A stretch of DNA of 64,000 nt, from contig JAWWNJ010000008.1 in NCBI GenBank assembly GCA_037176885.1, positions 2,232,001 to 2,296,000 of the forward strand, in the 5' to 3' direction. This document shows, one piece after another, positions 1-12,209 of this stretch. Origin of the DNA: Favolaschia claudopus (lineage: Eukaryota > Basidiomycota > Agaricomycetes > Agaricales > Mycenaceae). Below the pieces are notes generated by a model. It was not told where the DNA came from and ran no database searches. It was given only the letters and a program-made list of their open reading frames with translations. The first letter of the stretch is position 1; each line of letters opens with the position of its first letter. Both the position numbers and the translations under genes were made by a program.

Positions 1-387
1 TCTGAAGGTCCGTCTGCCTTGAACTTCCGCAACGTTTCCAGCTCTTCATCGGTCAAGGTTTGGTGCTCAGATAGCTGATTGCCGCGATAGTATTCGTCAA
101 TGGCTAGCGCCTCATCCACCCTGTTCAATGCTAGCTTGCGCCAAAACTCGACCGTGGTCGCGAGATCCAACAAATCCGTGACATTCTGCAGGCCGTGTGG
201 GTCTGTGGGGGTAAGGAGCTGGCGAATCGCGTAAAGAATGATGTCGAGTGGTGGTACTCGGTCTTTGAATAGTGAATTGGGGTTGTTGACGATGTTCGCT
301 GCTATATACGCTACACTGGGTAAGATGGACGGAATCAAATGCGGAAAAGCGTACTGGCGATGCTTTTGTGATTGGGGGATGGGCTTT
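1..387 (-). CDS. Unknown protein, partial at left edge
   Basis: The minus strand reads open from about 387 down to 1 with good protein character (leucine- and asparagine-rich helices, for example LPSVAYIAANIVNNP and LDIILYAIRQLLTP). The exon appears to begin after an acceptor ending GTGTAG at 388-393 and runs off the left edge, so both the N-terminal exons and the C-terminus are outside or uncertain. I do not recognise the family. An ATG-led frame at 439 on the same strand is not in frame with this exon, so the upstream structure is unresolved. The coding call rests on the lack of stops over 128 codons and on composition only. Confidence 0.5.
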
Positions 388-3332
388 CTACACCTGAGGC
401 GGCCTTGATGTGTTCGCGAAGCTCTTGTAGTACGTTCATGAGAGCATGGAGTCGGCCTCAGGTGTACAGGAGCCCTCGAATTATCTGCTGAGCATGGACG
501 CAAGACGCAAGAGGCTTGAAGCCAGTTGGCCGCCGGCAAACCAAGCAAACTCGGACACGTGACTATCAGTCTTTTGGACCCAACATTGACCCAACACAAA
601 CCCGGCGGTGGTCGACTCAGGTCAAAAGCAAAGGACGTAGTTTGCGCTCTGATGCATGATGGCCAGATAATATAGCCGCGCAACCACATCTGCATTATAT
701 ATATACATGTACAGAACGTTGAGACTTTCGTGTACCGTTCGTGTGACGGTTGTGTGGAAGGATAGGCCAACCGCAGGGGTGTCAACTGCAGCGGTGTTCG
801 GTCCGTCCATTGCCCTCCGTCCACTATTTCTTGTTCCTTTTTTTCTCATACCTTGTCCCGTAATACGTATCCCTGGCACGTCGACTTCGAGCGAGCATCG
901 CTCAAGCCTGAGTGAGGAATTTTATAACTGGTTCGGGTTGCCTCAAGTTAGGCTCACTCCTTCAACTTTGCTTGCTGCTTCGAATCCGAGTCAAAGGACG
1001 ACGTATGATCATGATGAGTCTTTGCAATGAAGTCGAAACAACTTGGCAAATCTCGACTTTTGTGGGCCTGTGGTTCCATCTGTAGAGCAAAAAAAATTCA
1101 GCCAACCACAGTCGCGCCCTCTCAGATATTCGATTATGACCAGTGCCGCAACACCGAGAATTCAACTGTGCGATTATTCAACTTCGTTGAACCTTCCTCT
1201 TTAGGATTCTGAACCACCTGTCATCTCCGGATCGGGACGGGACGGACATAGCGTCCGCAAAACCCCGCGGAGACAGCCCCCGCGCGTCACGTCAATGCGT
1301 TCGTGGGCGGAAAATGCCGCCGTGCGCATTGCGCAGACGCATGGGCCAGCGGAAAACCCACGGCGACATCGGGATTGGGGGAGATGAACCGTTTTGCCGA
1401 CCGACGTTCGTGCGTGTGCAGAGGCGGATGGGACGCGCCAGTTGAGGTGGGACCGCGCAGTGCTGTGATCATTCGGACCCGCCTCGAGGATTGAGGAATG
1501 TGCTTCTTTTGCTTCTCCGTGCATGCGGGGCTCCTCCTAAGTAGGCCCCTGTGCACTATGCGCATCCAGTTCTGAGGTCAAAGCAAGGTGGGAGGTTACG
1601 GGGACGTCAGACGGTTAAATTTGGTCGGAATCAAGTGTTTGTGGACACCGAATCCTCCGCTTGAAGCTTGCTGAAACGATTCCAGTGATAGATAGCTCGT
1701 CCGATGGTTTGAAATTTTATTCTGGACATTTCGTCAGGGATCTGTCATTTCACCGTAATCAGTTGACGGAGATGGACGTTGTCTTGCTTGGTGCCTGAGA
1801 GCATGAGAAAGTACTTGTAGAGATGAGGAGCGTGCCCTAGCGTGCCTTGGGGAAAACCGCGGAACGCAGGTGAACAAGTCGACATCGTGTCGTTGTGGTA
1901 TCTTGAAAACAGTGATTTAATTGAATTGAGCTCGTACTGCTCCGAGGAATGGATTCAGTAAGATGGGATTCCGACATTTCGGTGGAAGGCTTGAGTGTTC
2001 AGTCTTGACCACTTTGGAAGAAAGGATACCGACGAGCACGGAGAACAAAGCCACTCAAGAGGCATGAAAGAACCAAATCGAGACTCTTCCCCGCGTACAA
2101 TAACCAGCATGTGCAGGGGGAGTCGGAGGATGTTTGGGAGCGACAGCCTGGGGATCGATGCGGGGAAATTTATGTGGAGCATTGGTACTTCAGTTTGTGG
2201 TAGATTCGGAATTCGGGGTCTGCGTGATAAACCGGTTGAACATCTGCACCAGTGACAGCCTTTGTACTTTCATGGCGAGTACGGGAGTTGAGAGGGATAG
2301 AAGTAGAGCTCAAGAGCCCACAATAGTGTACGGTTGCAGTGTGTGATGGGATATCTGTTGCTGGAGCGGGAGCCGAGTGGGATTGTTCAACTGTTGATTT
2401 GCCCCCGACAGTCGGACGGACCTTGCGCAGGAATCGACTGTGGTTTAGCTGACCGCGGCTTTCATTTTTCGGCCTTTTGGAGCACTTTGTTTGAAGGATA
2501 TAGCTCGTTTGCCGGACGATTGCGAGATGGTGAGCAGAATCGGGGCTACTGGCACAGTAGACTCTTCAGGTCAGATTACCGAAGCATTTGTGATTTCGGA
2601 AAGCCCGCGTGGCTGTTATCAGGTCTATCTGCGAATCGAAAGCATGGGGAAGAACAATATGATATACCGGAATTGGAAGCTTCGGTTGCGGTGCTTCTAC
2701 CGTTTATTGGGAAACCAAGGAAGCTCAAGGAAGACACAGCAGCGCTGGATCAGATTAGATTGAATTCGTTCTCCTAGACAGCGTAGACATGGGGATTTCA
2801 ATGGATTTTGCGGGGGACTTGGTTACTTGCGCCAATTTGCTGCTTCGGAAGGTTCTGAGCAGAACAAGTCGTGCAGAAATTAGCCTCAGACACCATGCGG
2901 GTCGTATCATTAGTTTTGGTTTGGACTGAGGCACCAGTAGTCACTTTAGACTGCCATTTGCGAGGGTGACCGACGTTTATCCACCGCCTTGAGAGGGTGG
3001 CAGGCGTCGAACTTGAGCATATGACTTTGAGATTTTTTTTTGTACTCTCGCCAACCCCCAGGGCCAGAATATTGATCGGGAGAGCATCAGGATAGACTGT
3101 TCTTCTTCGTGGTGTATAACCATTTCTGGGCTTGGATTCAGAGGAGAGACGAACCTCGGAAGTACGAGGGATATGGCAAGTAGAAGAGAAAGACTAGGCC
3201 GAATGGTCCAAAGGAGATGTGAGCAAGGATCCGTTGATGGCAGAGTCCTTCCGCCGGCTCACTTCACCAATAAATACTTAGCCCCGCCAATCCCTTCTTC
3301 TCTTCTCTTCCTCCACCACCTCCGCCGATTCT
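388..3332. other. No supported gene
   Basis: Several small overlapping open frames occur on both strands between 0.6 and 2.8 kb, but none shows a recognisable motif, a convincing splice chain or protein-like composition. A short inverted repeat (TACACCTGAGGC at about 389-400 against GCCTCAGGTGTA at about 455-466) lies just upstream of the edge gene. I treat the stretch as intergenic and promoter DNA. Confidence 0.5.
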
Positions 3333-5692
3333 ATGCCCGGCCAGCTCACAATCAACCCCCGCAGGGCCGCCGTGTCTCTGCGCGTCGTCGTCGTCGGTGG
3401 CGGGATCGCCGGCATTGCGACCGCTTACACCCTTCAACGCGCTGGCCACAATGTAACCGTTTTAGAACGAAGTAACGGGTCTGAACATAGTCGCGGTGTA
3501 ATACGGTCAGCGAGCCTCGAATCTCTCATATCGTTACATTTTTAACTGAATTTTTCACTTGAATTTCTCTTGCAGATCGCCTCCGAACATGACGCGTATT
3601 TTAAACCACTGGGGTCTCGCGCCGGCGCTCGCCAAAACCGCTGTGAAATGCCCGCAATTCCGCTTCCACCAGCCCGATGGCGAGCTCATCTCTATCGTCC
3701 AACTACATGACGATTTTGTCAAAGACCTGATGGCCGATTTCGTCTTCATCGCTCACGACGATATGCGGTCTATATTATATGAAGCCGCCGAGCACGCCGG
3801 AGTGGAGATCCGGTATAACGCGTCTGTGGATTCCGTCGATTGCGACACCGTTAGTGTTACTCTGCACCCGCCGCCTGAGGGCGGCGAGCCGGAACGTCTG
3901 TATGCGGACCTTGTGGTGGGTGCCGATGGACCGCAGAGTATTGTAAGGACGGAGGTGGTTGGGGAGGAGGTTACCGGTGTGCGAGACGGACATCTCAGTC
4001 TAACGGTAACAATACCAACGGAGCTGATGCGTGAAGATGAAGACTTGCGGCCATTGTGTGAAGACGGTAATGTGAATATTTTCCGCGGTCTCTTCTTCGC
4101 AAGCAATCTCACAAGTTTGTTTAGTGGTGGGTATGGCTTGGCCCTGACACGCTTTTTCACGGAAGCCTCATCGTGCGTCTTTATTCTTGATTCTCTATCT
4201 AAACGGCTCTTACATTCCCAAATTCCAACCTTTACTCAATCCCGCGAATCAATTTTACCATACACCGCAAATCCAATACTGCAATAACCATGCACGCACA
4301 CTGTAGGCCGGCCGCCGCGAATTCTCCATCGTCATCGGCATGCGGAATGTGCCCGCCGAGACCCTTGCGCAATACACCGAGACTTGGGATCTGCAGCGGA
4401 CGTACCCGATAGAACATTTCGGGATTGATTTCAGTGGGTATGATGTTAGGTGTGTTTTAGCTGTTAACAAACGGACGATTGATGTACTGATCTTGGGCGA
4501 CAGAGTACGCAAGTTGCTGCCGTTCATGCGGAAAGTGACGGCGGCGGTCCACGTTCGTCGGCCGATACTGGAGTCGAGCGTATGCGAGCGGGCGAGGATC
4601 GTGATTGTGGGCGAGGCTGCGCATCCGTTGGTCGTGAGTTATAATTTCACATATTGCTTCCTCTGCATCGGCATTCCTCTGCCTCGCGATCTTTCTCGCT
4701 TCATTGACCGATCGCTGATTCCTCGATAACAGCCCGCAGGTCAGCATAACACAGGTGTGACGATCGAGGATGCAGAGACGCTGGGAGCACTGTTTGCTCG
4801 GATACAGCATCGGGCGCAGATTCCTAGGATGTTGGCAGCGTATGAGGAGTTGAGGCAGCCGAGGTAAGTCTTTCGTTCTGCTGCTTTCGCCTTATTTTGG
4901 GGTTGTGGAGAGGAACCGAGTTTTGGGTCTGACAGTGTCGCGTGGTCGCTCGAGTTGACGGAGACAAAGCCGATGTGAATGAAGAATGTGTAAATGAGAG
5001 AGAGCGCGATGGCGCTTTGGACCGCGTACCAGGTTTTCCGGCCCATCTCCTTCCACCATCGTTTTTCTCTACATCTCGCCTTCATCTTCTTCTACTGCCA
5101 GCCGATCTAAAGCTTACGCCTCCCGCAGATGTGCCTACGCACAAGACTGGGAACTGCGCAAGCGGACGATGTTGACGCTTCCGCATGGGCTGGAGCAGAA
5201 GGAGCGGGATTCGAAGCTACGGAGGGTGATGGCGTATGGGGACTGGGCGCATATGGACGAGCATAGGTTTAAGCAGATGGTGAGTGGTGTTTCACGTACT
5301 TATTCTGGAGAACGCCTTTTGGTTTCTTTCTTCTCATGCTTCCTGCGCATCCTAGTACTGACTCGGTTTTCCGCAGTGGGGTGACGAGATGGAGATGTTT
5401 TCGTATTTCAGCACGGAGAAGGTCGAGGACTGGTGGACTAAGTGGGGTTCATTACTAGCTGGGAGCAGCGAGAAGGATGGTGTTAAGACACCGGTATCCC
5501 CTAGTGTGGAGGTGCGTCTCTATCTTTGCTTCGTCCATTACGCTCTTCTACCCCGGTGCTTGGCGCTTTACTCTTCTCAATTCCTTTCCTTGTTTCCCGT
5601 CTTCCTTTGACCTCATGCCGACAACCTTCCTAATCTCTCTGCAGGTCAGCATATCCAACGGCCCCTCACGAATGCTCCTCAGTGTACATTGA
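3333..5692 (+). CDS. FAD-dependent monooxygenase, salicylate-hydroxylase-like
   Basis: Flavoprotein aromatic hydroxylase of the PHBH/salicylate hydroxylase class, expected to use NAD(P)H and O2 to hydroxylate a phenolic substrate. Nine exons: 3333-3505, 3576-4071, 4125-4172, 4307-4449, 4504-4633, 4733-4863, 5129-5279, 5377-5511, 5645-5692, giving 484 residues in frame. The N-terminus carries the Rossmann FAD motif VVVVGGGIAGIATAY ending in the ribose-binding Glu of VLER. The middle has the DG motif (VVGADGPQS). The C-terminal flavin motif appears as VGEAAHPLVPAGQHN, with Glu where Asp is usual in the GD motif. Start chosen at the first ATG just upstream of the Rossmann strand. The 265-base intron at 4864-5128 is long for this genome. 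Substrate cannot be inferred from sequence. Confidence 0.85.
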
Positions 5693-6618
5693 CCGCCATG
5701 CGCACGACCCCCCACGCTCGCCTGACGACATTCATGAAACATGTACATAACATATAGGATGGACGACGTGGGCGGGAGAAGCCTTCCACGACACGACTCG
5801 TATGATGCTTGACACTCCACGCGATTCCTCCACCTTCCCCGCAAACATTGATTTCCTCTGCATCTTCCTCCAATATTTAAATCATTAAAGAACACTAAAT
5901 GCTCTACATAACATGTACATATACCTCCCCGCATTTTGCTATCGTTGGTTATGACTTATGATTTGTGGTCGGCCTCACTGATTTCTCCTGTATAGAATAG
6001 GAAAATGAAAAGAAGTTGTGTACGCATCAAAATGACGGCAGGCGCATCAAAATCGGGTGATTGTCATGATTCCCAATTCGAACTTGTTCCGCTCCTTCCA
6101 TCTAAACTCGAAACTCTGCGTCCCTCGTTCCACCTGCGGATGACTCGAACTATAGAAAGACGTCGACTCCATCGCCCGCTTGCTTACACTTTCGACTGCG
6201 AAGTCTCGAAGCTGCAGCCTCACATCGAGCCCTTAGACATATATGGAACAAAAGCTGTAGAGGCGTCATTCCTGGGTCTTTGGGGCACAATCACACCCAC
6301 ATCGATGTGGGCCCCTTTCTAAAACTGTTGTGCACACTGGATATAGACGCTTCGGGCCGTGCTCAAGGCAGGAGAGGGCTTGAAGCCCAAGGCTGCCGGA
6401 CCCCGGTTGCCACAAAATTCAACTCCGCCTGAAAATCGCCACTGAACAAGCGTAAACAGCTTGCCACTGGCACGTTTTCTTCTTGTGGGTTCTGTGGGTG
6501 CAGTGCGCTGTAAGATAAAAGACGCCTTGTTGTGGTTTTTATACTTTCTTGTCCTCTTGGCTCTGATCCACCCCATCGCTTCGTCCTACCACCAACTAGA
6601 TCGAATCGATCCTACACT
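5693..6618. other. No supported gene
   Basis: Downstream region of the monooxygenase and upstream region of the next gene. Only short open frames without motifs are present. Confidence 0.5.
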
Positions 6619-7373
6619 ATGCCCTGGAATTCAGGCATCGACGGTCTCCCTGGAGAAGTTCTCCGACAGTTTGCTCTCGGGCTGAATGAGGTGCTCAGCT
6701 CACTGTGTGCCAAGGGCGTCGTCGAAAAGTACGCCTTCGTGGGGGATATGGCTCATCGCTTTCTTGCCTCAGCTTCTCAAGGTCGCGATGGGGTCTACCA
6801 CTCATCCAATCCTGGCGTACCTATACTGCAAGATGTACCGTGGCCACACCCTACAAATATTAATAGGAACGGGACAGTCAAGGTATGGGTGCTTTTGAAA
6901 CACGCTGCCTGTCTCCAGCTTACAATCTGTAGGGCTTCTGTCTGCAGTGCAAGCTCGAGCTCACCAGTCCTACCGAGAGCGACTGCAGCGCATTCGAGGC
7001 TGGTCTGGCCGGCATCGCCGAGTCCCCCGCCGCATCCGCAGGAGATCGAGAAGAGAGCGACTTCGAGCACTGGCACCACACACGCAAAACGGAATACGAC
7101 CGCACCGTTCCCAGCACCAGCACATATGTATTCAAACGGTCTTTGGGTTTCATGCACGCCTTTTGCGTGACTTGGGAGACAGCTGCGTACCCACCGTGGA
7201 CAGCGAGCGGTCTGCCGTATCCTGCAAATGCATATGTCAGGTGGCCAACGACGATTCAGCTGGCTGTAGACTTCGGAGACGCATTGCGCGCATTACCGGT
7301 GCCACATCAAGAGACTGCGTTCCTGAATGATGTTTTGGAGGAGAGTAAGAGCAAGGGGAAGGGGAAGGCCTAG
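6619..7373 (+). CDS. Unknown two-exon protein
   Basis: Exons 6619-6882 and 6933-7373 with a 50-base GT-AG intron give 234 residues. The frame is preserved and composition is protein-like. The first exon contains GIDGLPGEVLRQF, which recalls an F-box-like opening but is too short to call. The second has a Cys pair (FCLQCKLEL), an aromatic stretch (GFMHAFCVTWETAAYPPW) and ends in a lysine-rich tail (ESKSKGKGKA). No signal peptide or membrane segment is obvious. I do not recognise the family. Confidence 0.6.
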
Positions 7374-8323
7374 CTTCCCACTCTGAATGACTTGCGGCGA
7401 TACTTTTTGGTGAGAGCCTCCAGGGAAAGCAAAGAATTGTATGCCTCGTATATCATTGTTGCTCCCATAGAGACTAGAAATGTGTTTGTCAACGCGCTTT
7501 GACTCGTGGAGGAATTTCGGGAAGACTTATAAATATCCAGCGAATTTCACGCTTCACGAGTTCTCATATGGTGGCATGGTGTCGACTAGAGCTCAACGAA
7601 GTACCCAGCAATATGAATTTTCATAAGCCCGCAGCGATGCGTGGAATTTTCAGGAATGTGTAAGAGCCATCACGGATGTTGCCGATTGTTGATAAAATGA
7701 TCGCCATCCATGTTGAACTCGACCACCATGTAGACTGAGACGCGCAAGCTTCGGCTCTAGTAAAATGTTCCTCGGTGGGTCAATCTTGAACAGGCTCTTC
7801 TCCACAGCATACAACCAAGCATCGACAGAGAAAACGCTACTCTCATTCCATGACGCCGTCTGGCCATATCCCACTGGCATCCGTCGCAATGCTATATCGA
7901 TGCGGGGCCACCGCTCTCCTCAAGAAGGCAACCAGTTTTGGCAGCCTCAACTTCACTGGCTACCGGCTCAGAGATGCTCTTGCCCTTAGTCAACGGCCGG
8001 CGACATTTCTGTCAATATTATGATTCATACTGAAGTTCCCCAAACCCAGGCATTTTTAGAAAATCGGATTCGTCGTTGAGTCGATTCAAACTCTTGGCGA
8101 GATAGTCTGATGTCTTCTATCCTCATAGGCAATCCTGCTGGGACCTGTATTTCTTTCCCTCGTCGCGCACCATCGCCGACAGTCTTGTGATCCGCCACCG
8201 CCTATCATCTGACAAGCTTCGATACTTGAAGCGAGATCTCGTCAGCATCTTTCGAACTCACGTTCCTCTCAGCCCACTACTACACGCACGACGCACGTTA
8301 CGGACAGTCGACGTTCACCACCC
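7374..8323. other. No supported gene
   Basis: Open frames of 60-80 codons on both strands around 7.65-7.99 kb have no motif and no splice partners. Treated as intergenic. Confidence 0.5.
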
Positions 8324-9435
8324 ATGCATTCTGGCGAATCTGAATCTGCGCAAAAGGTTTGGCTCATCACAGGTTCGCGGCACCGATACCTAGCTTTGCC
8401 CGACATTTATCCTGGCATGATACGCTCCAGGAACATCTTCCGGTTTTGGTCTCTGCCTGGTGAAAGTTGTTTTGGCTCGTGGAGATCTTGTCATCGCCAC
8501 TGCTCGAGATGTTACAAAAATAAAGCATCTCCAGGAAGATGCAGAGAATAGTCAAAATATTCGGCTGCTTGAACTTGATATCGTGTCGGGGGAAGCAGCG
8601 ATTCGGCCTATCATCGCCAAAGCAGCTGAGTTTTGGGGGCGTATCGACGTTCTTGTCAATAATGGTGGATATGGTGCTAAAGGACTGCTGGAAGAAGCTG
8701 GGTATTGCTCATCTCTAGTTCAACATGCTGTTCTGACTGTGGCTGCCTCACCTTCTTTATCGCGCAGCTCTTCGCAGTTGAGACTCCAATATGAGGTTCG
8801 TGGACTTTTCTTCGCTTATCGCTATACATGAAGGCCATGTCGTAGACGAACGTGTTCGGCACGCTGGACATTACTAATGCGGTACTCCCTTACATGCGGG
8901 CTCGAAAATCGGGCACAGTTGTCATGATGGGTAGCAGAACAAGCTGGCGGGCAGAGAATCCTGCCACTGGCATGTACTTTCTCTGATGCAAACAGCTCGA
9001 AATTCACTACTACTTGCAGGTCTGTATGGTTCCTCGAAGGCCGCGTTACGCGTCCTTAGCGAAACCATGGCCACCGAACTAGCGCCGTTTTCAATCCGCA
9101 TGCTGATCGTTGAGCCAGCGGGCTTCCGCACGAACGGGCTAAACAATGCGAGCTTTTACACGGGAAATATGATTTCCGATTACGACGAGATGCGGGAAAA
9201 GGCGATGGCCTGGTATGAGACTCTCAATGGGATGATCAGAGGTGATCCTGTGAAGGCGATGGAGGTGTTGACGGACGTGGTTAGAGGGGAGGGTAAAGCG
9301 GCTGGAAGACCTTGGCCGTTGTATCTGGTTCTGGGCGAGGTCGGCGTTGCGGGGATCAGTGAAAAGTGTAACAACGTGTTGAAGGCAATTGACGATTGGA
9401 AGGATGTATCTGTCGGTTTGGATGTAGATGTTTGA
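8324..9435 (+). CDS. Short-chain dehydrogenase/reductase (SDR)
   Basis: Classical SDR NAD(P)-dependent oxidoreductase. Five exons: 8324-8372, 8431-8701, 8766-8793, 8846-8969, 9020-9435, total 295 residues. Visible motifs are the cofactor glycine motif ITGTSSGFG near the N-terminus, VNNGGYG (the NNAG position), a Ser region MMGSRTSW and the catalytic Y-x-x-x-K in LYGSSKAAL. The third exon is only 28 bases. The fourth intron (8970-9019) starts with GC (GCATGT) rather than GT; this is the only way the YGSSK exon joins in frame, so it looks like a genuine GC-AG intron. Substrate unknown. Confidence 0.85.
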
Positions 9436-10055
9436 ACAATCCAAACAATTGTACTATGCCTACAAGAGGGAAAATTCTGCCAGGTGTGTGAGGGTGTTGG
9501 GAATTTGCTTTATAAATGCTTACCAGAAGCTAACCATACAGAATGTATAGACACCGGCGAAACGGCCACAAATGCCGCAACTATCCGTATTTCGCGTCCG
9601 TATCATTGTTTGAGCGATTTATTGCACCAATTGCGGATTATGATGCGGCAACAAGATTTGCTCGTTTCCATGTCTGATACGATGCTCTAATCCCTGAAGG
9701 AATTCACGCCAGTATACGCCACGTACCGGAACTGAATAAAGTTTCCCGCGCGGTCGTGCCAGCCCTCGTAAAATGGTTGCAACCGTTGCGCTCTCGTAAA
9801 CAAGAAATCTTGTTCTTCAATTTTGGCCTAGCGCCAAAACTCTAGAATCTTCGCGGCCGAATCGTTGCCCAAGTCATTGACCTACCCAGTGGATATTTGA
9901 AAGTTCAACTGCAAGTTGAACTTGTGAGGCTGTGCTCCTTGTAACCCGATCACACGTTGGTGGCTGTACCCGCCAAACGCAGTGACGCTACAGTTGGCAG
10001 TGGCCGCCAAAAAGCCGTGAGCCCAATTATACCTTTCCTTTTCCCTCCCACCATA
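9436..10055. other. No supported gene
   Basis: Intergenic stretch between the SDR and GNA1 genes. No open frame with protein character and no RNA gene seen. Confidence 0.5.
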
Positions 10056-10819
10056 ATGCCCTTCACCCCAGACAACGAACTCGACCTCCTCTTCCCCGCC
10101 AGCCTCATTTCCCAAGACCTCAAATCCCAGCTTCACCCCGATGTCCACGTACGTGCTAGTCGCGCTCCAAGTGGGGGTCTTCGCGTGCTAATCTGTCGCG
10201 TAGATTCGCCCGTTAGCTTCAACAGACCACTCCAGAGGCCACCTCACGGTTCTCTCTGTCCTCACCGTCGCAACAGACCTCGGCGAGGCCGCCTGGAGCG
10301 CTCAATTCAACGCTATGCGTGGCGCTCCACAAACCTACTATTCACTCGTCATCGTCGACAAAAACTCGGACCGCATCGTTGGCGCCGGAACCGTTTTCAT
10401 TGAGCGCAAGTTTCTTCGCGGGCTCGGCAGCGTAGGCCACATCGAGGACATTGCGGTGGATAAGCAGCAGCAGGGCAAGAAGCTGGGCATACGTATCATT
10501 CAGGCTTTGACCCATATAAGCGAAAATATCGGTTGCTACAAGACGATATTGAATTGCAGTAGAGATAACGTTCGTAAGTCGCGTTCGGTCTTCTGGTTGT
10601 GGGTATCGGTCCGTTGACGCGACCCGACTGTCGACAGCATTCTATGTCAAATGCGGGTTTGAGGAGAAGGAGTGTGAGATGGTGGGTATTGTTGTTTCTG
10701 CGATCTTTCCTGCACTGACGGCTCGTCGACCATAGGCGAAATACGCGCCTGCGAAACCCAATGCTCAGTCGCAGCCCAAGCCTCAGCCGCAGCTCAACGC
10801 TCAGTCGCCGAGATTGTGA
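10056..10819 (+). CDS. GNA1: Glucosamine 6-phosphate N-acetyltransferase
   Basis: GNAT-fold enzyme that acetylates glucosamine-6-phosphate with acetyl-CoA, a step towards UDP-GlcNAc for chitin and glycosylation. Exons 10056-10148, 10204-10573, 10638-10681, 10736-10819 give 196 residues. Family signatures seen are VGAGTVFIERKFLRGLG, GHIEDIAVD, the acetyl-CoA loop QQQGKKLG and the terminal FYVKCGFEEKE strand. The C-terminus carries an additional proline- and glutamine-rich tail (about 25 residues, repeating QPKPQPQ-like units), which makes the protein longer than the usual 150-180 residues. The start ATG lies in a good context and the N-terminus matches the family order. Confidence 0.88.
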
Positions 10820-11025
10820 ACATAAAAACACACGACACTACACTACTATACTTCCTCGACCGGATTCTGTAATAATGCGCAATTATGTAATGTTAGGCAA
10901 TAGAGAATTTTAGACATTGGACATTCAGTTGCAATCAATCGCCTTCGTGAAGCTCAGAATTATAGGTGTAGTTTCTGTGAAACAATGCACCAGTAAACGA
11001 GATAAGAACTCTTGTGTAACCTCGA

Positions 11026-11412
11026 CACACCGGATAAATCAAAATTTTGATGTAGTCGAAAAGGCTGCCCAAATGCTCAGCATTTGGGAGCCCATTTAGC
11101 TTGCCTACAAAGGCAACCATTTAGCGTCCTACAAAAGACACAACAAAAGCTGAGCTTTTCAACCGCCTTTCAGAGGCTGCTAAAAGATCGCCGAGGATTT
11201 TCCTATTGGCTTCCGAAATAAGGGTAACAAATTGGAAAATTCTCGGTGATCTTTTGGAAGCCTCTGAAAGGCGGTTGAAAAGGCCAGCTTTTGTCTTATC
11301 TTTTTGGTGACACTAAATGGCTGCCTTTGTAGGAAAAACTAAATGGGCTCCCAAATGTCGAGCATTTGGGCTGCCTTTTCGACTACACCAAAATTTTTCT
11401 TTTTCCGGTGTG
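11026..11412. mobile_element. Fold-back MITE-like element with long terminal inverted repeats
   Basis: The 387-base element is almost wholly palindromic. The left arm from 11026 (CACACCGGA...) reappears in reverse complement ending at 11412 (...TCCGGTGTG). Arms of about 170-190 bases match nearly throughout, including the internal blocks TGTAGTCGAAAAGGC, CAAATGCTC, GGGAGCCCATTTAG and TTTTCAACCGCCTTTCAGAGGC. Both ends are flanked by CGA (11023-11025 and 11413-11415), consistent with a 3-base target-site duplication. There is no coding capacity. Family cannot be assigned; a 3-base duplication with CAC... ends would fit a CACTA- or Harbinger-related non-autonomous element, but that is inference. 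Confidence 0.8.
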
Positions 11413-11415
11413 CGA

Positions 11416-12209
11416 ACTAATCCACATTTCACCGACCATTAGTAATAGTGAGCGCTTAGCGCTCAACAGCGACTGCTGCTATGCGTCTTGAGATTACGCG
11501 GTAACTGTCCCCATCAAAGCTAGATCCAGAATAATGCCTAGATAAAAAATAGTTTCCTCCAAGTTCAGTCGTCCGATGAGTACGGGAAAAGCAAGCGCGT
11601 ATGATGAGTTGAGCAACCCACCGAGAACCGCGCCGTATGGCGAAAAACCTTCGAGTGAAGAATCATTTGACGCTATAGCGAGTCGATGAGCCGAAACATT
11701 GCAGGATATTGTTTGAACTGATGATTGATGCCAGAGTCCATTTCTGTGAACAAACAACTGTTTCAGTTCTGGTTAGATTCCGTCGGGAAAGATCGAGAAT
11801 CCTACTCTCCGCCTTCATCGGTTTGTCTTCACTTTTGCGACGAATCCGTGTCAGGGCAGCACGTCAAGCCGATCTCTGGAAGTACGAGTAAGAAGGCGAC
11901 TCAGGGCTTGATTCAGAAGCGCAGAAAAGATTTCCTAATGACCGTAACAGGATTGAAGAGAGAAAACAACAGACGTGCCTGGGGGGTGTCTTTCTTTACT
12001 GAGCTTTGTTGAAGTGCATCAACATCTATGAGGGCTTTTCAAATTATCGGTGGAGCTATAAGAGGATCGACCCATCTGATTTGACCAGTACCATCGAAGG
12101 TCACCTCGGTCCAGCTCGGGTTCGGCGTATTACTACCTTGGGTCTGTTGATTTATCTGTTGACCGGGACGCCCACAATTTGTGACCCTCGACCTTGTACA
12201 CTCACCACC
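11416..12209. other. No supported gene
   Basis: Open frames of 60-95 codons around 11.49-12.01 kb lack motifs. The frame of the following gene extends upstream to 12006 but without protein-like character before the Kozak-positioned ATG at 12210. Confidence 0.45.
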
